A stretch of DNA of 64,000 nt. Source: Bemisia tabaci. Lineage: Eukaryota > Arthropoda > Insecta > Hemiptera > Aleyrodidae. The DNA lies in NCBI RefSeq assembly GCF_918797505.1, contig NC_092796.1, positions 32,994,098 through 33,058,097 of the forward strand, given 5' to 3'. The notes under the pieces were generated by a model. The model made no database searches, had not been told where the DNA came from, and worked only from the letters and a program-made list of their open reading frames with translations. Made by a program: the position numbers and the translations under genes. This document shows, piece after piece, positions 50,701-61,306 of this stretch; positions within the stretch are counted from its first letter, which is position 1, and every line of letters begins with the position of its first letter.

Positions 50701-53700
50701 CGAGTTCTAAAAGTGCATGCAACTTCTGGTAGGTACCTATTCAAGGCATGTTATAATGATGCAGTGAAATCAGGCAATAAAACATTACCTACAGCTGTGC
50801 TGTTGAGTGTTGATGTGCAGTGCTTGGTTGACTATGTTGATTTTTGAAACACACAAAATTAGGAAAAGGTAGGGGAGGGACATTTATGTGTTTCGGACAC
50901 ACCTCCTCTTACATTACAAACTATTTTGAGATCTGAAGAGATAGGTTTACATTTGGGCTACTTCCTCAAAGTAAGGAAAACATGGACTGGTTGAAAGAAT
51001 GTGAATTCCCTTGACTAGATTTGCATCAATGGTCAGTTGCACTGGTCACAGAATAGTGTTTTGCTACTGGATTCTTGTGGATAATCTAAAAATAATAAGA
51101 TCCGTCCAAACTGCAACTTCCTAAGTTCAGTATTATCAGAGATTTTGCCCTTTTAAAAGTTGAGTTTTTGACGTCATCCACAGCGGTAGTGACACCCTTG
51201 GTTTCTTCCACTTTGCTTTCATCCGGGTTTCATGTCGAATAACCAGTGCTAATGTGCGTCATACTGACTAATGAAAACAAGGTGGAAGAAACCAAGGGTG
51301 TTACTACCGTGGTGGATGACGTCAAAAAGCCGACTATTCAATGGGCGATATCTCGATTAATATTGAACATAGAAAGTTGTGGTTTGGACATATCTTATTA
51401 TTTTTAGCTAATCTACAAGAGGCATGCCTAGAAACACGATTCTATAGCCAGCGCAACTGACCCATTCTTGGATGGATGATTGCTGTATCCCTGTTTGAAT
51501 CAGGAGCACTCAGAATCAAGTATTTAATTTTTTATCAAATCTTGACGAAAATTCACCAAATCCCGAATTAGGTTTAAAAAAGCGTGTGGATTGGCTAATG
51601 CAACACAACTGAGTGAAAAACAGGTGTTTTCACACTACAAAATATACCATAATTACAAAACCATATACAATTTTATTTGCACAATGTACAAGAACTTTGC
51701 TGATGAGCTCAATGGAAGGTGGATAAGGTTGAAAAAAAAATGTCCCGTCCGAGGATTTGGTCCAAAAAGTGAACCAAATCTGGCAATTGAGGCCTGCTGA
51801 ACATGCTTTGGGGGGGGGGGGGGGGTACCTGGCTGTATCCACTAAATTGTTATAAATTCTACAGATAATTTTTTATTGTTTTTTCATGTGAGCTTGCACA
51901 GAAAGATCACCCTCCAAAGTTTCTACTGAATATTTTATCTTCATTTTCCTCCAGGGGGAAACAGAGCTCTTAAAAGTATTCGAAATTCTTAGAGATTTGA
52001 AAAGAACAGCCAAGTAGCAAGCAAGAGCTGGAAAAGGAAAAACACTCACTTAAATAGTAAACAGCTAGTATCGATTTCTACTTTATACTCTCCATCTTCT
52101 CTACAATCTTTCCGGATTACAGATCCACCAAATTCTTTATTCATCATCTGCATTCCATAACAGATACCTGAAACAAGGACATCAGGCATAACAATAAAAA
52201 TTTGGACCCTGGACAAAATGTAACCTTCAAGGACAAATTCCAAAAAGCAGACAAAATCTAAACCTATTTCTGTCAAAGCTTGAACATGGGGCCGCTCATA
52301 AATGACGGCAGGATCCTAGGGGAGGAGGAAAGGGGTCCTTGGGTGCCTGACATTAATCAGACATGAGAGGCAAGGAATCTGAGAAATTAAGAAGTAGAAA
52401 GAGATTGATATTTCATTACCGAGACAATTAAAACTACACTTCCTCCAAAGCGGGTTTCTTCTCAACTGTAGAATAATGGCTTTGGTTGTTCTCTTTGGCA
52501 GAGTTTATATTTCACAATCAACGAAGGAGATTGTTCATGTTTTAAAGCTTTAGATTTATTCCACTGCTTTCACTCAATATTCTTCACTTTTGTAAGTAAT
52601 AAAAAGAAACCGAGGTGTTGTGGATAAATTTCTTTAATGGAGATGTTGCATGTGTAAGGAATTTGCGATTTGACCGTTGATTCTTAAGCAAAAGTTCGCG
52701 AGAAACACAGAGGTACCACTAGTTTTCTCTGAAATCAACTCTCAAGCTCAAAAAAAGCTCTCAAGTTGAGGCCAAAGTGGAGGGGGTATCCTACGCTATC
52801 CTGAGAGTCCACCTCTACATCAAGACAAACTCTTGATGCAAAGATTAGGGAGCAAATACATTGACAGGGCTGCCACTTTATTTGGGGACTCTAAAACTGA
52901 AAACACTGCAACCCTGCTAATGTATTTGCTCCCTATCTTCGCATGGAGAGTTTGTCTTGTTGTAGAGGTGGACTCTCAGGATAGCGTGGGATATCCCCTC
53001 CATTTTGGCCTCAACTTGAGAGCTTTTTATGAGCTTGAGAGTTGATTTCAGAGGAAACCAGTGGCACCATCATGTTTCTCGCGAACTTTTACATGAGAAT
53101 CAATAGTCAAATCGCAAATTCCTCACGCACGCGACATCTCTATTCACTGAAGCACTTTTTGGCTTGCGCCATCATTCAAGCATTATGAAAAATCTTGAAC
53201 CGAAAACATTTTCACAGTTCGAAATTTTACTTCACAAATATAGGATGTTATCAAAATTAAGGACTTGAAAGATGATAAGAAAGATCATGGCACCTGTGAA
53301 AGTTATAAATACACAAAAAAATATTATCCACAACACTTCAGTTTCTATTCAATACTTACAATACAAAATGGTGTTGTTCAACTAGAACTCTATAAATCTT
53401 CACTTTTGTAAAGGGAGGAGGGGAAGGGGTTCAAAAATCACAGGAAGTATGTAATGTTCGTGGACAGTCTTTATGCTGCTATGCAAGCTTCACGAGCATT
53501 TGGGCATTGACAAAAATTTTCCGATAAAACTTACATGGTTCTCTGGTAAATTTGTAATGTTTTTCCTTCTTTGAAGAAATGTGTGTAGATTATTGTAATT
53601 TACTTGATTAATTGGCTTAACTGAAGAAAGACATAAATGCAGAATGTACCCAACTTTTTTATGTTCTATTTCAACGAGACCTTATAAATTAGAAATTTGA

Positions 53701-55733
53701 AAAACATGTTGGTGACAGCACTGCTAAAAATCATAATAATGAAATGAGCTAATTTACATGGCAGAGTGTTTAATCCTTGAAGCTTTTTGTAAATTTTACT
53801 ATTTTTAGATGTATGAATTATATTGTTTGATCTACAAGAAAGGGACCAATGCAATACAGACACAAAACTAAATGAAAAATATGTTACGTAGTTTTATGTT
53901 TGTATTAATCTGTTTTAGTTGCTTTACTTGTATGTTGTATATTGATTATTCATACCTCTGAGGATAAAAAAATTGTTGGAAAACTGTGGGTAAATAAACA
54001 GTCTATCATATAAAGTATATTGCCAATTTTTGCTAACACAAGTTCAGAGAGAGGAGAGAGTTGAATTCTGTTTAGGATGTATCCGCCAATTGTAATTAAA
54101 TAAATGAAGAGAGTAACCTTTTGCCACTCATACATTAGGAGGGCATCCTTACCTAAAACAGGAACACCTATTCTAAATATATCGGCATCATATCTAGGAG
54201 CATCTTCTGCGTACACCGAATTAGGGCCACCTGAGATGATAACAGCCCTGAAACAGAAAGAGGCATGTTAGAAATTTATTGGAAAAAAGGGGATTTTATT
54301 CATTATTTGCGACCAGGTCATTCACAGTGATAAAACTGATAATTTTTCAATTTTGACATTTCATTGTTACAACTAGAGGGGCTCTATTTTTTGGTATATT
54401 TTTTGTCAACCATAGTATCTCTCAGGGGATTTCCAAATTTTTACTACTGTCACACGTGGCATGTTGTGCACACTATCTTATGAAAAAAAAGAGAGAGAAA
54501 AAAAACAGGAGTCAATTGATAATAGCTGTAGTTCAAGTTGATAAAATGTGTACTGCTCTGGGATGCAATTAACTATCTTTTGAAATTAAAAATAAGTAAC
54601 GTTTATTCTGTAGTAGTCAGCTATTAGTGCTTGAGTTGACAAATATAAATGGACTTAATTGGAAGATTTACGCAGAAGAAAGGGAGCGTCAGTTAGAATG
54701 AGGAAAATATTTGTGCTAACTTCATACTGACATGCAAATAATCTTTCAGGCCTTTTCTTATTCCCTAACCCATCATTTCTTTGATGTAAAAATTTCCCTC
54801 TGATAAATAACTGATACAAAAGATACTGCTCCGTTGGAGAGAGTAAAGATTTCATGCACAGGAACTACATCAATAGAATATTACATAAAAAGGAGATTAA
54901 CCTCATACGTAAGATGACCTACATTATATAATTAAACCATTACTCTGCAATAAAAATTAAAGAGCAGATAAAAACTGGGAAACTTATGTAATACTATCAT
55001 CCAGTCTTGTACTACGCAAAAATATATTTTGAATTACTGACACTTGCAATAAATTGAACTAAAATCGACAGTGGTGATATAATATTGACTTTAAAACCAA
55101 AAATCAATGCATACAGAGGGGAGTATGATGGTGTAAAAAATAATATAAATTTCTGCAACGATACTCATGGAAATAAAAGGTGGAAAAAGTTAGATAACAA
55201 CTTTGTCAAGTGTCAAAACTAACATTTTTTAAGAAACTTAGCAGCTTTTTCGGTTTTTTTTTTTAAAAAAAATTTTGCTGCTTTTTCGCATGGATACAAG
55301 TGTCTAATCTTTAAAAAATTGAGTACTTTTTGACTTAACTTCCAGTAAATCCTTGCCATGATTTTCAGTATATTTTTTTTAAAAAAAATTCCACAAAAAT
55401 CTTGCAAAGAATGTCAGACTGTGCACAAGCTTTGCCAAATTTTAATACCTTTTTGAATACTTCCAGATCTATCTAAAAACAGAAATACTTTACTACTTAA
55501 AACTAGACAAAAATATAAGAGCACATGACATACCTGTAGCCTTTTTCTTTGAGTGTAAAGGCAGGGGTGTCTAGAGGGAGAATCTCAGTTTCTACGCATA
55601 GTTCTCGGATGCGGCGGTCGATTAGTTTACCATACTGAGCGCCAGCATCTAGGATCGCAACTTTTTCCCCTTCATGAGCGCCGTTGGAGGCTATGCGGCA
55701 ATTTGCACCCCCTTCAGGGCCCGTATTGTGCAT
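43113..55733 (-). CDS. GMPS: GMP synthase (glutamine-hydrolysing)
   Basis: Eight coding exons: 55733-55534, 54247-54153, 52167-52050, 50636-50483, 49719-49576, 46087-45595, 44756-44294 and 43518-43113. GT..AG borders and phases agree throughout, giving 690 residues (human GMPS 693). The enzyme converts XMP, ATP and glutamine to GMP, the last step of guanine nucleotide synthesis, in the cytosol. The N-terminal class I glutaminase has [33 protein letters not shown] with catalytic Cys101, and HPE (His187, Glu189). The ATP-pyrophosphatase domain has the P-loop SGGVDST (~241-247), [17 protein letters not shown] and [12 protein letters not shown]. The C-terminal dimerisation domain ends in KPPGTTEWE. 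Start chosen at the ATG in the first coding exon; the frame stays open to that exon's acceptor but no upstream ATG is found. All catalytic residues are intact. Confidence 0.97.
45595..46087 (-). CDS. GMPS: GMPS exon with ATP-pyrophosphatase P-loop
   Basis: A 493-nt exon beginning [16 protein letters not shown], the PP-loop that binds the ATP pyrophosphate. It continues with [15 protein letters not shown] and EEKRKIIGD, then the [14 protein letters not shown] and [14 protein letters not shown] motifs. The acceptor is TGCAG at 46088-46092, the donor GTGCC at 45594 downward. The intron upstream (46088-49575) carries the 2.7 kb long-TIR element. Confidence 0.96.
46704..49421. mobile_element. 2.7 kb DNA transposon with ~435-bp terminal inverted repeats
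   Basis: Left arm ~46704-47144 and right arm ~48989-49421 are near-identical inverted copies; both ends read GTCCAGGCGCCTGGTA inward. The palindrome CCAGGCGCCTGG sits at each tip, and TA lies on both outer sides (2-bp target duplication possible). The arms include a CpG-rich block (GCGCGGTCCGGCTCGCCGCGG). The left tip has a ~10-bp insertion relative to the right. The 1.84 kb interior carries one Cys/His-rich ORF on the minus strand. No full transposase domain is recognised, so this may be a deletion derivative or a family I do not know. It sits in a GMPS intron. Confidence 0.88.
47653..48441 (-). CDS. Cys/His-rich protein of the long-TIR element
   Basis: 262 codons from the ATG at 48441, between the two inverted repeats. 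It has two similar modules. The first has CFICG near residue 7 and HKVCSKNY ~45 residues later. The second has CFLCG near residue 95 and YHRACLFKI ~75 residues later. Each thus has a CX2C pair and an HX2C pair, a likely zinc-binding fold. Many Lys/Arg suggest nucleic-acid binding. The C-terminal ~25 residues (after LDQHECE) are hydrophobic and may be intron read-through: GTGAGTG at ~47788 could be a donor. Similar Cys/His modules occur in my memory at the N-terminus of arthropod transposon-linked proteins, but I cannot name the family. Confidence 0.55.
   Translation of the reverse strand: MDVEISCFICGQPLANQQTIDVKRKGVSAFRKASEKRQDGKVELIGRKRNKITVHKVCSKNYTSESHISAWNRQNSPSQSVILPKKVYFPFTKRCFLCGDAIEIKAKGGKKNLNRKSIRVQIAVSNVTHPKFGNRILDIIKGRTDSESICIRERLDSIENLAAKKAKYHRACLFKIKIHSLKERKKSASEDDKSTPEQCINKVTAAMEEIFSYLDQHECECQIIVLVDLLLMYVNCKNVYSCIYPHLCTSCMHLVCVKLHKF
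49720..52049. other. GMPS introns between exons 3, 4 and 5
   Basis: AT-rich introns around the exon 50636-50483. The foldback element at 51030-51464 is listed separately. A 16-base G-tract lies at 51810-51825. No other gene seen. Confidence 0.45.
51030..51464. mobile_element. Foldback element in GMPS intron
   Basis: Left end TGGTCAGTTGCACTGG and right end CCAGCGCAACTGACCCA are inverted. Further complementarity runs inward through AATCTAAAAATAATAAGAT and, nearly perfectly, through GTGGAAGAAACCAAGGGTGT. Arms are ~170-190 bp in a 435-bp element. No ORF. Confidence 0.87.
52632..53152. mobile_element. Foldback element in GMPS intron
   Basis: Two ~230-bp arms (52632-52860 and ~52914-53152) are inverted copies sharing GGAATTTGCGATTTGAC, GAGAGCTTTTT and GAGGTGGACTCTCAGGATAGCG, around a ~55-bp centre. 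About 520 bp, no coding capacity. The left arm is more diverged near its outer end. Confidence 0.88.
53153..55533. other. GMPS introns around exon 54247-54153
   Basis: AT-rich intron sequence; nothing beyond the exon itself is recognised. Confidence 0.45.
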
Positions 55734-56077
55734 CGTGAGATCTCCTACAGCTTGAACTAGACTGAAAAAAATAATACACATATTATGCTGGTGAATTCAG
55801 TGTATTTATAAAACCACACAGAGTATTTGATTTGCGCTGCAGTTGAGTAAAACGTATCATAGGCGCTTAAAAAAAAAAAAAACAAAATTATATTGCTCTA
55901 GAAAGACCTAGAGAACGATTACGGTGGAATTTACACTCTAAAATCAGGGAAAACTGAGGTTTACACACTACATAATCTGAGTCTGAATTGAAAAAGATCT
56001 TAAAAATATATAGAAAAATTTGATTTGAAAAAGAGATGAATAATTTTGAAGAATATATTGTTAACTAGATAAATATA

Positions 56078-56330
56078 TCGACGTTGAATCTCCCAAACCA
56101 AATATCTCGGTTTGGAACGTTGCAGACTTCCTGTGTCACTTTCTTTTTTGAATGGAAAACCACCCAACAGCAATTTTTAGAAACTGCCATGATTTTTCTC
56201 CTCTAAGAAAACAGAATTCTATGAAAACTTGAAGGAATGATGTTGATCATTTCTTCAAAAGAAATAAAATAGAAGCAAAGATTTTAAAACACTACAAACG
56301 AGATAGAAGTTTAGAGAGTTTCACCGAAGA
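56078..56330. mobile_element. MITE family A, copy 2 (GMPS first intron)
   Basis: Begins TCGACGTTGAATCTCCCAAACC and ends near TTTCACCGAAG. The left 90 bp align with the reverse complement of the right end of the element at 26367-26621 (shared ATCTCGGTTTG and GCAGACTTCCTGT). The right ~60 bp align with its left end. It is therefore the same family in opposite orientation, more diverged. Confidence 0.75.
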
Positions 56331-57879
56331 TATTGACTATTAGAATATGAGCTTTCGTTAATATTCTTCTTGATATGCTATTTAAGAGGGATAGAATCCT
56401 AATAAATAAAAACTATTACCCAGATAAAATTGAACAAGGTAACTACTATCAGTAAAAGAGGGGTAGCAGTCAACTGTCAATAGCTAACTGATTAGCTTAA
56501 AAGCTAGATGAAGAGAGGTAGATCAAGTAGACCAATTGGATTAAACAATGGGGCAAGATGAAAGGTCAGCAATCAGCTGCTGATAAAAAAATAGCTTCGC
56601 TGAAACTTTACGTCATCAAACAGCGGCAGGCTGAGTATGAACCAAACCAAAGGTTTCTTCCCTCTTAAAATTTGACATGGATTACAAATGTATACAGATG
56701 GTAAAGTTTCGGGAACATTTGAAGTTTTGTTGGTCCACTATGAGAGGCAAGGCAATTCACATGCTTTAAGGCCAAATGCTCCATCAAACACGTGTTTTAG
56801 CGAAGGAAAATTTTTGCTGCTACTCTGTAAATATTGCATTTTTGAACAGCAGAGATACAAATTTAATTTTCAACTTTTGAAATTGGCTGCGTCTTTCTAA
56901 AATATTTGTTTAAGGAAATTCACTAGAATACTTAGACTTTTAGATCACTACTTACAGAAAAAGTCACTAATACATAGGCAAAAACATTGTCGCTGTGACA
57001 TTTGAAAAATTAGCTTTCCACTGAATCGATAAGAAATAATTGAGAGAAATCATTTTTTATTCTTTGGGCAACTCTGGACAGATGCTTTCTTTTGCAATTT
57101 TTGAGTCAACACTAAGACAATTTTCACCTTAGTATGCAGATGTGGCAATTTAAATGATATAGCAATTCTAGTTTTGTATGAAGTAACTTGTAAATTTATC
57201 CCAGAAAGACAATTATGTAATCCTGCTTTGGATAAAAAATCGACAGCACATAATATAATTAACTGATTAGAGACCAACAGAATTTCTTGTTCCAGCTCCA
57301 CATGAATAATAGTTAGAAGGCCAGTAAAGGGCCAGGTAAAACTTAAGCTCTCGTTAAAGCAAAACTTTCGTCGACTTTTGGGGATTTTGAGGTTTGTATG
57401 ATAGGTACATTTTAAGGTTTAGAGGACATTCCTGGTTCTGGGGGGTCTTTTGGGGATTAAGAAGAACATCCTGTCAAACTAATAACTATAACAGGTATCC
57501 TAGTGCTTGTCAAATTTTAAACAGGGGATACGTCTCTGACAGATGTGATAGGACCAGGCCTAAAAAGATCCAATCGGAAAGAGAGATCTTGCGTAACCAT
57601 TGCGATTTTTCCTAAAATTGTTAATCCAAAACAGGTTAATAACAGTCTTTTCAATACAGTTCTTGATATAGTGAATGGGATAAACAAATGATGGATGTGA
57701 TACTCCTAACGTCAGTCAGTAAGGTCGACAACACCAGCTGATTAAACATTCAATTCTGAACAAAAAGTATAACAGTCAACAAAATCGTCTCCGGTCACAT
57801 CAGGAATTCAACAAATCTAGTCAGCGAACAAAATCAATTCATCCTCAAGCATAATAACCTGTGAGCAAAACGTAAAACC

Positions 57880-58300
57880 TTACAATCTCAAGACACTTAA
57901 GCGTTAGGATCAGTAAGATCCATTGTGATGCCACCTCACTTCCAAGAAAACTATCAGTGTACAAGTCAAAACTAGGCCAAATTATGTAACGTTAGGAATG
58001 TAACTTGAGATCTTGGCAGGGGTTAGATTACCGATGACTCAAATGGGATCATGACAAGAGTTCAAAATTCTTGATACGCAGAATTATGAGATTTGGCGAT
58101 CTCAGTTAACTCAATACTGTTTCAGCTTGAGTATGTGTTTGTGGCCAAGTAATAGTAATGCTGCTGACACGTAAGTCGTCCACTGATCGCAGGAGCAATG
58201 TCTTCCGCTGAGCTTGGTGTTAGAAGTGTGAGAAAAAAGCATTGCAGGACATCAAGACAGTCGTCTTACATAGTTTGATTAGAATTAACAGAGAACATAG
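57880..58300 (+). pseudogene. Possible degenerate copia gag relic
   Basis: The frame FKILDTQNYEIWRSQLTQY at ~58058-58114 resembles the NYxxW opening of copia gag proteins. After stops and frame changes, EKKALQDIKTVVLHSL at ~58230-58277 resembles the following part. No LTRs or pol remnants were found, so this is weak. It lies in the large first intron of GMPS. Confidence 0.3.
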
Positions 58301-58975
58301 GTAATAAAAGGAGGATTGCTACGTAGTCCGGAATCTCTGTTTAATGGTACTAATTGAAAAAGAACCATGGGCTCAGAGCGAGCATAAAGCAGTACCTGTG
58401 TTGCGGTATACATGTAAAGTCTAGTCTTTTAAGAAAAACAAAGCTGATCTCGGAGGGTTGGTAGGTGAACAGTCACATAACCTAGCAGTCACAATTTAAG
58501 GAACAAATGGTTCCACTTCACACACTACAATCCAAAACTACAAGACTAGTATGAGATGTTCTGCAGAGATAAAAGGTGATAGAAGGATAAGAAAAGGAGA
58601 AGAGAAGCATACTGAAGAAAGAAAATTGGAGTGATCAGCTGATCCAACAAGTAGTAGTTAGGGTGCAACGCAGATAGATAGTTCCTGGGTTAAATGCGAT
58701 AAGTAGAGTGGAAAAAGTTCCATTCCCATACATGGTCCTGATAAGAACCAGGAAGAGGCCCTCCTGCACGGAGATCAAAGACGGAAAGAGCAGAATCGAA
58801 GATATGTATGTGCTCATAACAGCATGAAGCGAAACGATGAGCCAACACAGTTCGGAAGATTCAAAGGGTTTCCCATTCTTCTTTCCAAGTTCTTTTCTTA
58901 CAGAAGATTGATGTATTTGATTCTAATTTCCTTCAGGCATAAGGAAGATTAATGATACATGAACGTACCTGGGTC

Positions 58976-59070
58976 GCGTGTTGAAATGATTGTTTGACAA
59001 ATTTTAAGCCCTTCTAGCGAGGACCACGCGAACGTAGCGGGAATGCGGCGACGTTGTGAATATGAACACG
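58976..59070 (-). promoter_or_regulatory. GMPS: Probable GMPS 5'UTR exon and promoter
   Basis: On the minus strand, ACACGCGACCCAG is followed by the donor GTACGTTC, and the upstream ~70 bp are CpG-rich in an otherwise AT-rich region. This is where a first exon is expected, because the GMPS start exon begins at an acceptor. The in-frame upstream sequence has a stop and no ATG, so it would be untranslated. Transcript data are lacking. Confidence 0.45.
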
Positions 59071-61306
59071 ATCACAATTTAAACTGCACTGGTAGTGGTA
59101 GCACGGGTGGAGTTCAATTTCGCAAAATTTGACCAGATAACAAATTAGCCGTTGATGGCATTGTTTGGATCACAAAATATGTATCAAGTTTGGACGAGAA
59201 GAGCTGAAATACAAGTCATGAGAGCGATAAACTGGCCATTGAAATGTTTTCAGCTCAAGTAGTAGAGCTTTTTTTGTTTTTTATTTTTTCATTCATATTA
59301 TCTTTGAATGCAGAAGTAACAACTTTGAAGAAAAAAATGCATGAGTTCTCGCAATATCTTTTTGTGGTTACTTCGATTTACCGTGAGTTGTCCAATCTAG
59401 GAATTCAGACTGAAAAATAGTGAGCATAGCTTTAATTTTATGGCGTAAATATGACTGTAATAATGCAAATAAAAACTGAATTCGCAATGCGCGGGAAAAA
59501 TGAAGGTTGGCAAAATGGTTTGTATTCAGTCCGTCTCAAAAACATCCAAATTTCAATGAGGGTGAAATTTAAGATGGACGGGAGGGGACAAAGGGCTGAA
59601 AAGGAAATTCTCTTAATCCATGGCATGTAAGCCCATAATATTAGTTTCTATAGGAACTTAGGAGTAATTTGACTGCAATTAAAAATTTAGGGAAATCTGA
59701 TCTGTCTGCTACGAGTACCTGCGCTGAGAATAAAATTCTCACTTGAGCACTTCTCTTCCCTCCGAAAAGAGTGTAGCCCCACAAAAGTTTTGCTGAAAAA
59801 ATTATTCTGAGTTCAAAATGGGTATCAGGAACTAATGACACTCCCTATCACAATATCTAATACTTCCTTTGATTCCCATTGATAAGATCTGCACAAATTC
59901 ACTTTAGGGTATATGTACCTACTATGTAAAAATCTTGCAGTCAAAATATCAATTCCATTCACAATTGGATCTCTCAGTTCGAAAACGAAACAATTCGGGT
60001 TCCTCACCATGTTCATTTTTTTTTACATAGAAACACTCTCTTCGGGCTGTTTCGCAGTTAATATCACCTCCTGAAAAATTTAATTTTTCCGAAATGGGTC
60101 GTTTTCCAACTGAGAGATTCAATTCTTCCCAAATCAATGCTGACTATTGTACATAATTTTATTAAGCTTTGTGTCCATAGTCTAGAATGCCTCAAAAGTT
60201 GGAAATGATATGAATGGATATTTTAAGCGTTGATTTGAAAAGTTTCACATACTTGCACTTGTTTCAGCCTTCACAGGTTTTTTTTTTTGGTTTGAGGGGG
60301 GGAGGGGCCATTCATTTCTGCTGGCAGATAGAAGAGTCATACTTAAGATTAATTTTGTGTATGCTCTTTTGAATTTGGATAGACTGGATTCTTTAGGTAC
60401 CTTGTATAAAATAGTATAATAATGAATCGATTTAATATATTGTAATAGTGAGAAAAAGGAATGAAAGATGATACGCATTTGTTGTTTTTTACAGAAATGT
60501 TTTCCACATCAGACCTGGAAAAGTAGGTTTTAGGACAGAATCTCCCGACAAGACAGAAAATTACAATACACTATAAAATTAGGGTTTTTCATATTTTATT
60601 CCAAAATAAGTTATAGGAATTCCACATAAGTTATCATTTAGTTAGTGGTGAGGACTGAGGAAAAGATAAGTGGCATCAATAGTTTTTTTCTTTTTTTCTC
60701 TACATATCTTACAGTTTGCATGCTTTAAAAATAAGTTTCTCTAATGTTTGTTATTAGTTTTTATTAGCGGTGTGACACAGATTGTATAGCTTATTTGTAT
60801 GGTCTAGTGATTCATTTGAAAATTAATAGTCTAAGTATGAAAAATCTTAAAAGGTGCTCAATGAATCATTTTATTTGAAATCTCTTTGAAGCTTGAACCG
60901 CTTTCTTCTCCTTGAAATATGATCTTTAATTTTGAAACAGAGCATATTTGTTGTGGCTGATTCAAATTGGAATAAGTTCAAAGAGAATAAAAAATAATTA
61001 TTAATAGAAAGTTATGAGAGAATTTTTTAATACACACCTAAAGATTAATTTAAATAAAATATAAGTACAAAATTTTGGAAGCCAATTATACACACAGATA
61101 GAAAAATACTTTCTTCAAAAAATATTACAAAAAGTGTATCAACAAAACAACAATCACTTTCCGTGTAAAACGGAACAGGGACATTTTTTTACAAAAAAAA
61201 AAAAAAAAAAAGAAAACAAACAAACAAATAAACTCGTCAGGAAGTCAGGCAGTGAAACCAACTCATAAATACATTTGATTGCCTTTTATAGACGGAGGAA
61301 CCTTGA
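59071..61306. other. Intergenic region and 3'UTR of the last gene
   Basis: 2.2 kb of AT-rich sequence between the GMPS upstream region and the stop of the gene at 61307. It includes the 3'UTR of that gene (several TTTATT, e.g. near 60868 and 60588, are minus-strand AATAAA) and an A-tract near 61193-61211. No coding region supported. Confidence 0.45.

Larger units (their letters stand above)
55762..58975. other. Putative first (5'UTR) intron of GMPS
   Basis: 3.2 kb between the acceptor before the GMPS start exon (CAG at 55762-55764) and the donor-like GTACGTTC at 58975. Contents: MITE copy 56078-56330 and the possible gag relic. No other gene recognised. Confidence 0.45.

Noticed and set aside
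43113..55733. Bacterial origin (horizontal transfer) of the GMP synthase
   Set aside because: Eight spliced exons and the animal-type long C-terminal domain ending in KPPGTTEWE show an ordinary animal gene.
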